Source: Hyphochytrium catenoides
Lineage: Eukaryota > Sar > Hyphochytriomycetes > Hyphochytriales > Hyphochytriaceae
Length of the DNA stretch: 62,625 nucleotides
Reading direction: 5' to 3'
Assembly (NCBI GenBank): GCA_900088475.1
Contig: FLMG01000823.1
Coordinates: 4,951-67,575 of the forward strand
The position numbers and the translations under genes were made by a program. Shown piece after piece: positions 8,714 through 19,300 of the stretch. Below the pieces are notes generated by a model. The model worked only from the letters and a program-made list of their open reading frames with translations, made no database searches and was not told the origin of the DNA. Each line of letters opens with the position of its first letter. Position 1 is the stretch's first letter.

Positions 8714-11173
8714 ATGGATACTCTCTCTCAGTCATCGGCTAGGAATAGCTCCAATGCCGCGTCCTGCTCTTGTGCCAACCCGCTCCCTGAGCAGCAGTGC
8801 TGCCGAGGGAATAAGCAGCAGGAGAGAGCTGAATGTTCTGCCCCAGAGGAGGAAGAGGACATTATGAAGCTTGAGAAACGAATGAAGAACGTCGTAGAGC
8901 TCACAGCCGCAGACAACATTGCCCAGAAGACGGTAGAACACGTGCATGAGGCGGTCCAGATCATAGAGAAACCGCCCATAGTCCACGATATCATCCACGA
9001 CAAGACCATTCACATTGTGGAGCCTATTATCAACAAGGAGGTGGAGGTCGAGCATATCAAGCATCACACCGTGGAGAAAGAAGAGTTCGGAGGAAAGAGA
9101 AGAGTGGATGAAGGACAGAGCTCTGTGGCTCCTGAAGGATACACTATCTCTGAGCAGGCTCTACGATCCGGCGAGGCCCACAAGAATGTCTCCCATGTGA
9201 GAGAGAAGGACGAGCGGAAGCATCAAGTGCCTATCGTTAACACACTTGTCAAAGAAAGAGACGTCCACGTGGTCCAGCCGATCGTTAACAAGGAGAGAGA
9301 AGTAGAGCACGTCAAGCATCACACTGTGGAGAGAGAGGAATATGGGGGAAAGAGAAGAGTTCAAGAAGGAGAGAGCAGGACCGCTCCTGCTGGCTACCAG
9401 ATCTCGAAAGAGGCAATTGCACAAGGAGAGCAGCACAAGAATGTGTCTCATGTTGGAGCAAGAGAGGAGCTTCGAGAGCAAGCCCCAATCATCAACAAGT
9501 TCGTGCACGAGAGAGATGTACATATGGTCCAGCCTATTATCAACAAAGAGAGAGAGGTGGAGCACGTTAAGCATCACACTGTGGAGAGAGAAGAATACGG
9601 AGGAAAGAGAAGAGTGGATGAAGGGGAGAGCAGAGTGGCTCCTCAGGGCTATACTATCTCTGAGCAGGCCATCAGAGAAGGAGAGGCACACAAGAATGTC
9701 TCTCACGTCGCAGAAAGCCGGGAGCTAAAGGAGCAAGCCCCTATTATCAACAAGCTTGTGAGAGAGAGAGACGTGCATATGGTCCAGCCTATTATCAACA
9801 AAGAGAGAGAAGTGGAGCACGTCAAGCACCACACAGTGGAGAGAGAGGAAAGCGGAGGAAAGAGGAGAGTGGACGAAGGCGAGAGCAGAATGGCTCCCCA
9901 GGGATATGCTATCTCAGAGCAAGCTCTGCGGGCTGGAGAGGCGCACAAGAATGTCTCTCATGTGGGCGTGAGGGAGGAGCTCAGAGAACAAGCTCCTGTT
10001 GTTAACCAGCTTGTGCGGGAGAGGGACGTCCACATGGTCCAACCAATCATCAACAAAGAGAGAGAAGTGGAGCACGTCAAGCATCACACAGTGGAGAGAG
10101 AGGAAAGCGGAGAAAAGAGGAGAGTAGACGAAGGCGAGAGCAGAATGGCTCCCCAGGGATATGCTATCTCAGAGCAAGCTCTGCGGGCTGGAGAGGCGCA
10201 CAAGAATGTCTCTCATGTGGGTGTGAGGGAGGAGCTCAGAGAACAAGCTCCTGTTGTTAACCAGCTTGTGCGAGAGAGGGACGTCCACATGGTCCAACCA
10301 ATCATCAACAGAGAGAGAGAAGTGGAACACCTCAAGCATCACACGGTGGAGAGTGAAGAGTTCGCAGGAAAGCGAAGAGTGGACGAGGGAGAGAGTGGAG
10401 TCGCTCCTGCTGGCTACCAGATATCCCAACAAGCAATAGCACAGGGAGAGACACACAAAGATATCTCTCACGTGCGTGGGGGCAACGCTCTGAGAGTGCA
10501 GCCAGCGGTGGTAAATCAGGAGGTACATGAAAGAGACGTCCATATGGTCCAGCCAGTGATCAATAGAGAGAGAGACGTCGAGCATATCCAGCACCACACC
10601 GTGGAAAAAGGAACAAGGGGGGAGAAGAGAGTGGTTGATGAAGGCACCACAGCGTCGGCTCCTGCCGGGTACAAGCTGAGTGAGAAGGCCTTGAGAGAGG
10701 GAGAAGCGCACAAGAACGTACAAGTTCAAAGAGAGAAAGACGCAGTCCAAGAGAGAGAGGCAGCAGTAAACCAGATTGTCCACGAGAGAGACGTCCACGT
10801 CGTCCAGCCCGTTGTCAACAAAGAGAGATACGTGGAGCACGTCTTCAGGCACAGGGTGGATGAGACCGAGCATGGTGGCAAGAAGGTGGTAGATGAGGGA
10901 TATGTGGCTGGTGCTCCGGCAGGTTACCGGATGGGAGAAGAAAGACATCAAGGAGGTTTGCGAAGGAGAGGTTCTTCCTCATCTTCGTCTTCTTCCTCTA
11001 GCTCGTCGTCTGACGATGAGAGTACGGCCAGGACGGGATACCGTACCAAGAGGAGTAGTGGGACGACGACGGGCACTACTACTGGCAGTCAGAGCACCGT
11101 AGAGAGTGATAGCACCGTGCCGAAGAAGTCTCTAGGACAAAAAATCAAAGGAGTATTCAAGGGCCATCACTAA
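8714..11173 (+). CDS. dehydrin-like protein with eight tandem His/Val modules (819 aa)
   Basis: Single exon; the first ATG of the open frame is at 8714 (MDTLSQSSAR). Order: Cys-containing N-terminus (ASCSCANP, EQQCC; about 17-30); acidic APEEEEDI box (about 43-50); eight modules of about 85 residues (about 83-745), typically containing APIINKLVRERDVHMVQPII, REVEVEHVKHHTVE or close variants, GGKRRVDEGES, APxGYxISEQA and GEAHKNVSHV; poly-Ser/DDE tract (about 754-769); Thr/Gly-rich linker; C-terminal SLGQKIKGVFKGHH. Modules 4-6 are nearly identical and modules 1, 7 and 8 are the most diverged, suggesting internal expansion. Histidines recur in pairs (KHH) at fixed spacing. No membrane or signal segment. 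It is the multi-module paralogue of the genes at 674, 4934 and 12773. A protective, metal-binding or scaffold role is inference. Confidence 0.88.
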   Translation: MDTLSQSSARNSSNAASCSCANPLPEQQCCRGNKQQERAECSAPEEEEDIMKLEKRMKNVVELTAADNIAQKTVEHVHEAVQIIEKPPIVHDIIHDKTIHIVEPIINKEVEVEHIKHHTVEKEEFGGKRRVDEGQSSVAPEGYTISEQALRSGEAHKNVSHVREKDERKHQVPIVNTLVKERDVHVVQPIVNKEREVEHVKHHTVEREEYGGKRRVQEGESRTAPAGYQISKEAIAQGEQHKNVSHVGAREELREQAPIINKFVHERDVHMVQPIINKEREVEHVKHHTVEREEYGGKRRVDEGESRVAPQGYTISEQAIREGEAHKNVSHVAESRELKEQAPIINKLVRERDVHMVQPIINKEREVEHVKHHTVEREESGGKRRVDEGESRMAPQGYAISEQALRAGEAHKNVSHVGVREELREQAPVVNQLVRERDVHMVQPIINKEREVEHVKHHTVEREESGEKRRVDEGESRMAPQGYAISEQALRAGEAHKNVSHVGVREELREQAPVVNQLVRERDVHMVQPIINREREVEHLKHHTVESEEFAGKRRVDEGESGVAPAGYQISQQAIAQGETHKDISHVRGGNALRVQPAVVNQEVHERDVHMVQPVINRERDVEHIQHHTVEKGTRGEKRVVDEGTTASAPAGYKLSEKALREGEAHKNVQVQREKDAVQEREAAVNQIVHERDVHVVQPVVNKERYVEHVFRHRVDETEHGGKKVVDEGYVAGAPAGYRMGEERHQGGLRRRGSSSSSSSSSSSSSDDESTARTGYRTKRSSGTTTGTTTGSQSTVESDSTVPKKSLGQKIKGVFKGHH
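8960..10948 (+). repeat. coding tandem repeats, 255-bp unit, about eight copies
   Basis: The repeated module of the 819-aa protein is visible at DNA level. The string TGGCTCCCCA occurs at 9891 and 10146, giving a 255-bp (85-codon) period, and about 100 bp around each copy is almost unchanged. Flanking copies diverge progressively. Confidence 0.9.
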
Positions 11174-12772
11174 GCAGCCGGAAGTAAGGGATAAAAGTTA
11201 GTTGACCTAAGTCACAGATGTCACTATTAAAAATCATTGACTAGTGTTGCCTATGTACCAGCTTCGGAGCTTGCCTTCATTGTTATAGGTTACTTGGCGA
11301 GGCATAAGGGATGGCACTGTTGAGACTTCTTTGTCCATGGCTTAGAGACCTACCTGACCGTGGGTAAAGAAAGGATGATTGTTGTGTGAAGAGAAGAGAA
11401 TACGGCTGTTATAAAGCAATCATCAGAAGCAGAGCTCTTAGCTGATGATCTTCACCACCACTTACAGCAGACCCTTCTGCGTTAGTACCGCCGTTCTTTA
11501 GTTCACTCTGTGCTTCATCCTGAACTCACGGTGGCTGCAACGAAGTAACCCACTGCTGCGGAAGAGGAGAAGATGAATGAACCGGTACCTCCACTGCTGC
11601 GGCGCTGTGACGGCTTGGTGGGCTGCTGGGCCATCATAGCATCAAGGCCCGACAGAACCTGCTTCCCTCCAACGATGGAGTGTACTTCTCCCTAGGGAGA
11701 GACATAGAGACATAGAGAACACTAGCTTCTCAAGCAGTTGTTGGTCTAGAGTTTCCTGCGAGGAGTTCTACCAAGAAGAGAATCATCATCATCAACGCCC
11801 TGAAAGGGGCGATTGTAGAGAAGAACGAACACAAGTACAGGTACAGTAAGTACTACTACTTCTTTCACAAGTACAAGTACTTGTACCTACACAAGCAAGT
11901 GAAAGACGACAATTCTCAATTTGTACTAGTAAATTCTGGTTCTTGGCCTCTCATCTTCTTCCCAGCAACCCTCCTTATGCACCGCCTGCTGTGCCCCTTG
12001 TACGCCAGAAAGGAAGAAGATCTTACGAACCGCTGCGCTCGAAGTTTTGCTTCTTCCCTGCTGCTGGTGCTCTTCGTCCCTCGCTGCTCGGTAAGGGTGT
12101 TCTCTTTCTCCTCTCTAGTTCTTCTCGTACATGTGCAAAGGGCTCAAAGAAGAGTGGCAGCAGCGGTGGTAGTAATGAGTTGTACCTCTATGGCTTTGGA
12201 TTGTTGTTATTTGCTCTGTCATCCCTCATCATACATAAGAGCCTTATTATACAAAAAGGACTCAAGCTTGTTTGACGACGAGCCCATGAGAGCACGGCTA
12301 GCTTTTTATGTTGTTAGGAAGAAGCTAGGGGGAGAAGAGACAACTATCCAGTCAATGTGCTTGCTTAGCCCTAAGCGGCTGCCTGTTTATTCTTCTCACC
12401 CTTCAACAAAAGCTTACGTTTTTCTGACTAACCTTCGTGCCAGGAAAAGTGCCTCAGCTTTCAATAAAAGCTGGTTCTCATTAGGTTTCATAAATGGTCT
12501 TTCTTTGCTTCTTTTCCTAACCCCGACCCTCCTGTCCTCCACAATGTTCTGTACTCCTGCGGGACTGTAAGTTCTGAGCTCTCGTTGTTCTTGACAATCC
12601 TGGTGGTGAGAGCACACAAGAAAACTGCTGCCAGTTTCCGTTCTGCCAGATATCTCACAGACGACCACAGCTCCTAGTAAGAGCATTCAAGTCCGAGAGG
12701 AGAGAGAAAGAGGACTGCAGCAGCGATATATCTTTTGAACCAACTGGTGCCCGGTCGTTCAGCGATCACACC
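11174..12772. other. 1.6-kb intergenic spacer
   Basis: No supported gene. A 229-codon open frame at 11881-12570 begins without ATG, is rich in Leu/Ser/Arg and has no family signature, so I treat it as spurious. A cluster of GTAC-based palindromes lies at about 11832-11886. Confidence 0.55.
11871..11886. repeat. perfect 16-bp palindrome
   Basis: GTACAAGTACTTGTAC is its own reverse complement. It sits in a run of related pieces (ACAAGTACAGGTACAGTAAG just upstream). Similar GTACTTGTAC pieces occur near 48028-48040. It could be a protein-binding dyad or a remnant of an element end. Confidence 0.7.
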
Positions 12773-13342
12773 ATGTCGTCCTACCAGAGTAACACCGTTA
12801 TGGGATCAGCCCAGCAAGAAGGCAGCCGCCCGGTCGCCAGCGGTACTTACGCTGCAGACCCGCTCAGTCAGCAAGGGGTGGAGAACGTTCAAGGAAGAGA
12901 TAGATATCAAAAGGGCGAAAGGCAAATGGATACAAGAGGTCCGGAGGAGGAAGAAGACATTATAAGGCGGCAACAGGGCGGCCTTCCAGGAGTGCAAGAA
13001 GGAGACATCGTAGTGGAGAAGCCTGCAGCTGTCAGGGAAGAGGTACATGAAAAAAATGTCCACGTTGTGCAGCCAGTAGTCCACCGCCAGCAGGAGGTGG
13101 AGCATGTGCAGCATCACACAGTGGAGAGCAGGGAAAACCTGGGAAAGGAGGTGGTGGAAGAGGAAGGCCAAAGGGGCCTCACCCATGGCTCTACGGCGCC
13201 TCCAACCGGAGGGCCGATGGGAAGAGAGGCGGCGAGCGTCGGGCCAACGACGGAGGAGCATCACGAGAAGAAGACAATGGGAGAGAAGATAAAGGATGTC
13301 TTCAAGGGAGGTCGCCATAAGGAGAAAGGCCAGCACCCTTAA
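12773..13342 (+). CDS. dehydrin-like hydrophilic protein, short member lacking the Ser tract (189 aa)
   Basis: Single exon; ATG at 12773 (MSSYQSNTVM). Contains RGPEEEEDI (about 55-63); one His/Val module (about 80-135) with EKNVHVVQPVVHRQQEVEHV and QHHTVE; and C-terminal KKTMGEKIKDVFKGGRHKEK. Unlike its three paralogues it has no poly-Ser/acidic tract and no GLTG repeats, so it resembles a K-only version of the same design. The match of its tail to that of the gene at 4934 argues for common origin rather than chance low complexity. Function is inferred as for the other members. Confidence 0.85.
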   Translation: MSSYQSNTVMGSAQQEGSRPVASGTYAADPLSQQGVENVQGRDRYQKGERQMDTRGPEEEEDIIRRQQGGLPGVQEGDIVVEKPAAVREEVHEKNVHVVQPVVHRQQEVEHVQHHTVESRENLGKEVVEEEGQRGLTHGSTAPPTGGPMGREAASVGPTTEEHHEKKTMGEKIKDVFKGGRHKEKGQHP

Positions 13343-14421
13343 GAAGAATGGTGGTCGTCGCCTTTCCATTTTCCCCGTCTATCTGTCTAAGAGAGTCACG
13401 GATGACCTCTCCTGGTCGAGGTTGATGTACATAATTCATAATGAACATATGTATTTTTGCGTGACGAGCGGAAGGATGATTAGGGCCATGGCGAGAGTTG
13501 TGGCAGCATAAGCACTGCGTAGTCTCACTCTGGTTGCTGTCAGTCCGCTTTCTTGGGTTCTCTCTTTATGTGGAATATTGTCCTTCTTTGCTGCTCTTCC
13601 ATGTCCGGAGCTTTCGACTGTCTTAGCCTTTGTAAGTCCTTGCGGCTCTTCTTGCTTCTTCCATGCCCTGCCAGAGAGGGCCTCCTACACTGGGCTGGTG
13701 GTCAGGCGAGGCTCTCTTTACTCGCCACTTTTATCGTGGACGGCCTTCTATGCTAAGGAGTCGAGCTTCTTTCTCTGTGCTGCTCTCTGATTCCCTCTTC
13801 CATCTTCTCTACTATGGCATTGTACATGGGACTCAATAAACTCATGAAGCTTGCCTGCCGTCTCCATTGACGAAAAGGTTGGGACGGCTATGCATTTTAA
13901 CGCAAACAGATAAAACAACTGATACTTTCTACCACCTTATGATCTTCCTAGTCTACTCATAGTACCTCATGAGAAGCTCTGGTCAGTAAAGCGACAATTG
14001 TAAGACAGCCCAGATTTCGCGCCACAAAATTTCTTAATTTTCGCGGCAACTGCAAGAAGTATTGCAACTCCAAAATTCGCTCGGACTCAGACGAGACTGC
14101 CTCTTCCCCAGAGCGCTTGGTTTCTTCGGACAATCTCAGTCTGCATATGGCACAAGGGCAGTGTGCTAGGGGAACAAAGAACTCTTAACTCACATATTTC
14201 ACGACTGCATCGCATAACACTGATTGACAGCCAGGGGCGGCAAGTTCCATCGCCATTCTCTCCTTGATCGCGGTTAGTGACCGATAGCTTGAAGGTGATC
14301 CATCATCCAAGTGTCCGGTTGTGAAGAACATTATGGCCAGCAGCTCAGGGCCGCCAAGTGCGTTCCCTTTGGATTGGCAAAGCCTCATCGTGCCTGAGCT
14401 GAGCTCTCCTTGACAAGGAAG
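13343..14421. other. 1.1-kb intergenic spacer before HUS1
   Basis: No supported gene or repeat. AATAAA at about 13835 could be a polyadenylation signal but is isolated. Confidence 0.5.
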
Positions 14422-16332
14422 ATGAGGTTCAAGGCTAAAATTGCGAGGGACTTAATCTTAGCTTTTAGAAGTAAGCCCAATCTGCTACTCTTTCTTCTAC
14501 TTTCTCTCCCTGCAAGCCGCGATCCGTGATTGACACTACCATTGCTTGTGTGGACAAGTAGACGTAGTGCAGACGCTGGAAAAGGTTAAGAAGATTGGCA
14601 TCGTTCAGCTGAAGCCGGACTCCTTTAACATCATCATCAAGGACTCGAGCGCAACTGACACGGTGCAGTGCTACTGCGTCCTGAAGTCGGTGAGCCCTCT
14701 ACATAGTAGCTGCCTGGCGTCCGCTCCTCATTCGTTCCTATGATACTCACTTCTAAATTCTGCTCTGTGGACTCCAGGACGCATTTTTCCACGACTATCG
14801 GATTGAGAGCCGCGCTGAAAATAGGATTGGCTTTCACATTAGTCTCTCCAGCTTGGTACAAGCTCTGCTGTCAGGAAAAAGCGCACCGCTAATAGTTCTA
14901 AGCCTTTCAAAGACCAAGGAAGACGGCAGGCCTTGCCTCTCTATGCAGGCACAGGTTCGTAGCACCACTAGGGCTCACTTCTCTTTCTTTCACTGTTCCA
15001 CCTTCTCATGTCCCTATTGTCGTCCCTCTCCTGCTCTTCTATCTCAGTGATAATCTTCGCTCGCTCCTCGTCGCTCCCGGCTCTGGGCGCTGAGTTCTCT
15101 GCCGACTGGTTCTCTTCTTGCATCTTCTTGCATCCCTAGTCTGTGGACATCCACATAACCCATGACATACCAATCGCCCTCATTCCGGACCCTGAGATGG
15201 TCGAGTACGCTGTCCCCGACATCCCTGCACCAGAGGTACAGAGTCTGTGGCTTTCATTTGCTGTTATATTTTCCATTGATAGCGTGATCCTGAAGCATTA
15301 CTTCCTAACCGTTGCTTCCTCACCGTGATAACCTCGTTGTCCGTCTCATGGATTGTCGGGTTACTTCCTCTCTGACTGACCGAACGTCATACTCTGTTCC
15401 GGTCCCTGAATAGGTGGCTCTTGAAATGCCGCCACTCAAGTCAGTGAAGGCAGTAGTGGAACGGCTAAAGGGGATCAATCGTTTCATCCAGATGGAAGCC
15501 ACCATGGGAGGCAATATCACTCTGCGAGTAGAAACAGAAGCAGTGCGCATTCAAACTTTTTATACAGGACTAGAAGCTAGGCCTGACCTTACAGGTAAGA
15601 CAGCACAAGGACAGCGGTCCTATAACAGGATTGGATGTTGCCATATGTGATGCCGACGAATCGGACCAATCAATGTTGTCTCCGAGAAGCCGAAAGGCGC
15701 ACATGATCGTTCAATCACACGCACCCAAGAGAGGAGGTGATATTTGTTTCTGGAGGCATCTAATATGAATCCTTGCCGTTGTATGTTTCTTGTTGTTCAG
15801 AGGAAGGAGGAAGCCAGACACAAGGCCAACCGGTGGAGGTCAAGGTTGATGCTAAGAATCTTCTATGTACCATTCAAGGCTTGATCCAGCCACAATCAGT
15901 GCTCTGCCGTAAGTCTCACTTGTTGGCTGCTGTGCGGCTTGGTCTAGCTCTTGTCATCTATCGAAGTCTTTGATATCATTGACCTTTCCCAGTTGCAAGA
16001 ATGTGAACGGTTCAGCCTAAAGCCCCCACCTCTGGGTCAAGAGGCTAGTTTTTGTCTTGCTAACTTGATCTAGGCAGTTTCGCTCGTCTAATGTTTTGCC
16101 TTTATCCCTTACAAGGACGTTCTGACTCCCTGATCCTTGCTTATTTGCTCTCTCATTTCTGAATTTCCACTTGCCTCTTCAACTGTTCTCTTCTCGGAAA
16201 CTATCTTTTTTGACCCGGGCATACGCGGTGTCGGACTCAGTGATCGCGGAGAAATATGCAGTTGCAATGCACGTTATCCTATGGGGAGAAGCGGGGACAA
16301 TTACTTATTTTATCCCTGTCCTGATAACTTAG
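14422..16332 (+). CDS. HUS1: HUS1-like checkpoint clamp subunit (276 aa, 7 exons)
   Basis: HUS1 is the PCNA-like subunit of the nuclear RAD9-HUS1-RAD1 (9-1-1) ring, which loads at damaged DNA and activates ATR signalling. Seven exons join in frame: 14422-14470, 14562-14689, 14778-14954, 15140-15235, 15414-15594, 15801-15908, 16241-16332 (831 nt with stop), all with GT-AG introns of 88-332 nt. The product follows animal HUS1 from end to end. It starts MRFKAKIARD (compare MKFRAKI), then IVQLKPDSFNIII and DAFFHDYRIES; ITHDIPIALIPDPE matches the family THDIPI...PD signature; then MPPLKSVKAVVERLKGINRF; and the C-terminus ITYFIPVLIT matches the family SLQYFIPALS end. Length is close to the usual about 280 aa. 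It converges on the sorting nexin gene, with 39 bp between the stop codons. Confidence 0.93.
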
Positions 16333-16371
16333 AGGGAAAAGAGGAAATGGGGAATAGGCTAGAAGTACTGG

Positions 16372-19300
16372 CTATGCTACAACTGGAGCCTCGTGGGCTT
16401 CTAGCACAGGCTGCAATTGCCTGTGCTCAGGGAAGAGTTTCAAGAAAAACGCATCAATCACAGAAAAGCCCAAATTTTTAACCATCACTTCGCTCTGGAG
16501 CATTTCATGCAGCTGATGACAGGGAGAGGAACGGGTGCAAGAAAGGTTAGACGGACGCGAGGGAGGAACCAGAGGACAGCGATTAGGGAGGATTGATATC
16601 ATAGTGATGATGCTTAGCTAGCACATTAAGATATGCAGTGGACTGTAGAGGGCGGGCGGAACTAAAAGCAGGGAAGGAACTCTCGCGGTGTTGGGGCAGA
16701 ACCAATATGTTCTTTACCTTGGTAGCTCCTTGGAAGGCTGCGTCATCTCCTATGAGGGAGATTAGAGGCGTCGGAATAGCTCGCGTTAAGAGCTGAAGTG
16801 ACTACGGAACAAGGAAGATGCGTTAGGCATCCTAAGGTTCTCCATGCCTTTCAGGCTCATCTCTCTCCATCTCTTTAAGTCCTGTCACTCTCTTCCCTTG
16901 CCAGTTTGCTTCCGGCTGATGGCGCTGGCAATTCTGCTGAACAAATGCTGGTTAGCCTTTGGTCTATACCCTACCTCCTCCTTGGTCTTCCACTTCTCTT
17001 CAGCACTCCTAGCCTTTGTCGGTGTTGGGCCAGCTTGTTCCATTAGCTTTCCTTCTAAAGGCCAGATCTGCAATCTAACGCTCCGAATAGCACGGCTGAC
17101 GCGCTCAGAGCTGAGGAGCTTTTGAATAAAGCAGAGGAGCATTTGCAAAACCACCATCAGACGGCTATGGAAGGCAAAAAGAGGGAATAGAGATCTGGCG
17201 CCAGCATTTGAGCTCAGGTGTCGCATCACATTAGCGAATAGCATATAAAGCTAAGGGCACCACTGGCCAGGAGGCATTCAAGTAAGACAAGAAGGGAGAT
17301 CGATTGTCTGGAAAGGCCCCCTTCGGACGGGGGAAGCGGCATTTCGACGGTTTTTGAAGCTCTCACGCACGCGCTACCTGGGGAAACTGAGTGGAAAGCC
17401 ATCTATTGATAGATCCGTGAAGCAGGAACTGCACCAGGCTCTGGATTAACAGCAACACTTGTCGCCGAACCATGCCTAGCTCTTCCAAGCGAAATATCTC
17501 TTTCACTAGAGCGTAGATCTGGGACTCCAGCGACTGAAGAAGATTAAAGATGCGAGAAACATCACCCAAAGTAGGTAAGTTCAAGAAAAGAAAAGTTAGG
17601 TTCCATTAGCCAACTTGGCGACAGTAGAGACGCTTGGATTAAAGATACCACAGAGACCACCGGAGAAACGGGTCAACGAGACAGCATGCGGCAGAACAGT
17701 GACTGGTGTAGGCCAAGAGTTCAAGAACTTGACCTGAAGGGATGCATCGGAGACGATCCAGGCGGATGAAGGCTTCCTCGTGATTTGCGGCTCTCCCTTC
17801 TTCCCTAGCCAGACGATGTTTCCTGCAGTGCAGCCTGTTAGCGTTTCTGGCACCATTTGAGGGAGCCTTGGAAAGACCAAACCAGATCATCAGTGGGGAC
17901 GTTCTGCTTGGGTACTTTACGATAGGCTTAGGCAGATCAAGTGGAAGGGCAGATAGATGTAGGGCGACACAGCGGAGGGATAAGTAGACGGGGTAAACCT
18001 GGCACGTGCTCGGTTATCATCAGAAAGTCTTGTATCTCCTTCGCAGCTGGAAGGGTCTTGGCCTGGAGCAGGCTGCAGAGGTAGGAAGATAGGCTGTCGC
18101 ATAGCGAGGAGAGAGAACTTGTAGAGAGAACTGCCCATCCAGGAACATCCTACAGCAGACAGGAAAACGAAGAGAGAAGGGACAGACCATGTGCCTTAGC
18201 AGTAACTCGACCCATGAGATGTGGCAAGGAAATAGGAGATAGACGAACGCAGAATAAGGAAGAATGGGATGAAACAACAAGAGAATCAACTCGCTCCCTC
18301 TTAGAGGTTCCCTTTAATGGGAAGGTGGAGGCGCACGATACTACATACTGGTGGTCGCCTAGCATCTCGGATCTCTGCGTAGCGGACGCTGCTGGACGCC
18401 GAAGAAGGTGACATGGATAAAGAGGATGAGGATGCCAGCTGTTGTCGTCTAAGGTTGTCAAGTCTTTCGTGGAGAGCTACAAAATCATTCGCAGTTCGTC
18501 GGACTTGCCAAGAGAGGTACTGTCCTTCCCTCTCCTGCCCTGGCGTTGTTCTCAACTCAGCAAACATCTGTAGGAAACAACCCCGTGCATGAAGTTAGCG
18601 GTTAATTCAAACAAGGATCAAGAGTCTAGAGCACGTGCCAGGAACCACGAATGTTAGGAAGGGGAAGGTTGAGAGGAAGTTTCTATGAGATAGCAGGGTT
18701 ACCTGGATCACTATTTGGGGATTGCTGTCGAGGCAAATGCCATCGTAGGTGGGCGAGTCTATGGCGATTGCTTGCATCTGGATGTGGAAGGGGAGACCTG
18801 AGGTTTGTCCCTGGGGTACAAGGTTGTAAGCCGAAGGCATTGAAAGAAGGAGTGACCCACAGCAAGCGGGCTGCCACTAGAAAGAAGGCTTGGAAAAGGG
18901 CTATTCCCTTGGAAGGAAGTAGGGAGCGAAGGAGAGTGTGATAGCTGTCCAGGAAAATGGTTCTCATACCTGGAACTCTACCATTGTCCGCCCTTCCAGC
19001 TCAACTAACGGTTTACCAATCTTTCCGTTTAAAGGCGTATCATGAGATCTGACATGAGAGGAAGGAGTAAGCTAGAAAAGCTCGTAGAGACCGTCAACGA
19101 AAGAAAAAAGCACTAAGAGAAGAAAGCGTGTGAGCCCAAGACGTCTGATCGGCTTCTGGAATCCTCTTGGGCCTCTTCATCGCTCTCTATCCTCTTTCTC
19201 TTCCTTTAGCTCTGACTGGTAGTCAATCAAGCCTACCTTCTTGATTCTGCCTGATCCGTACGTTTGACAACATTGGCCTCCTTCCTTCTCCTTAACCTCA

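Noticed and set aside
9161-10951. Long minus-strand open frames antisense to the repeat-module gene
   Set aside because: They are shadows of the strongly biased coding repeats on the plus strand; they encode no recognisable protein and repeat with the same period.
11881-12570. 229-codon plus-strand open frame
   Set aside because: No ATG at its start, composition typical of random translation, and no splice-linked or family context.
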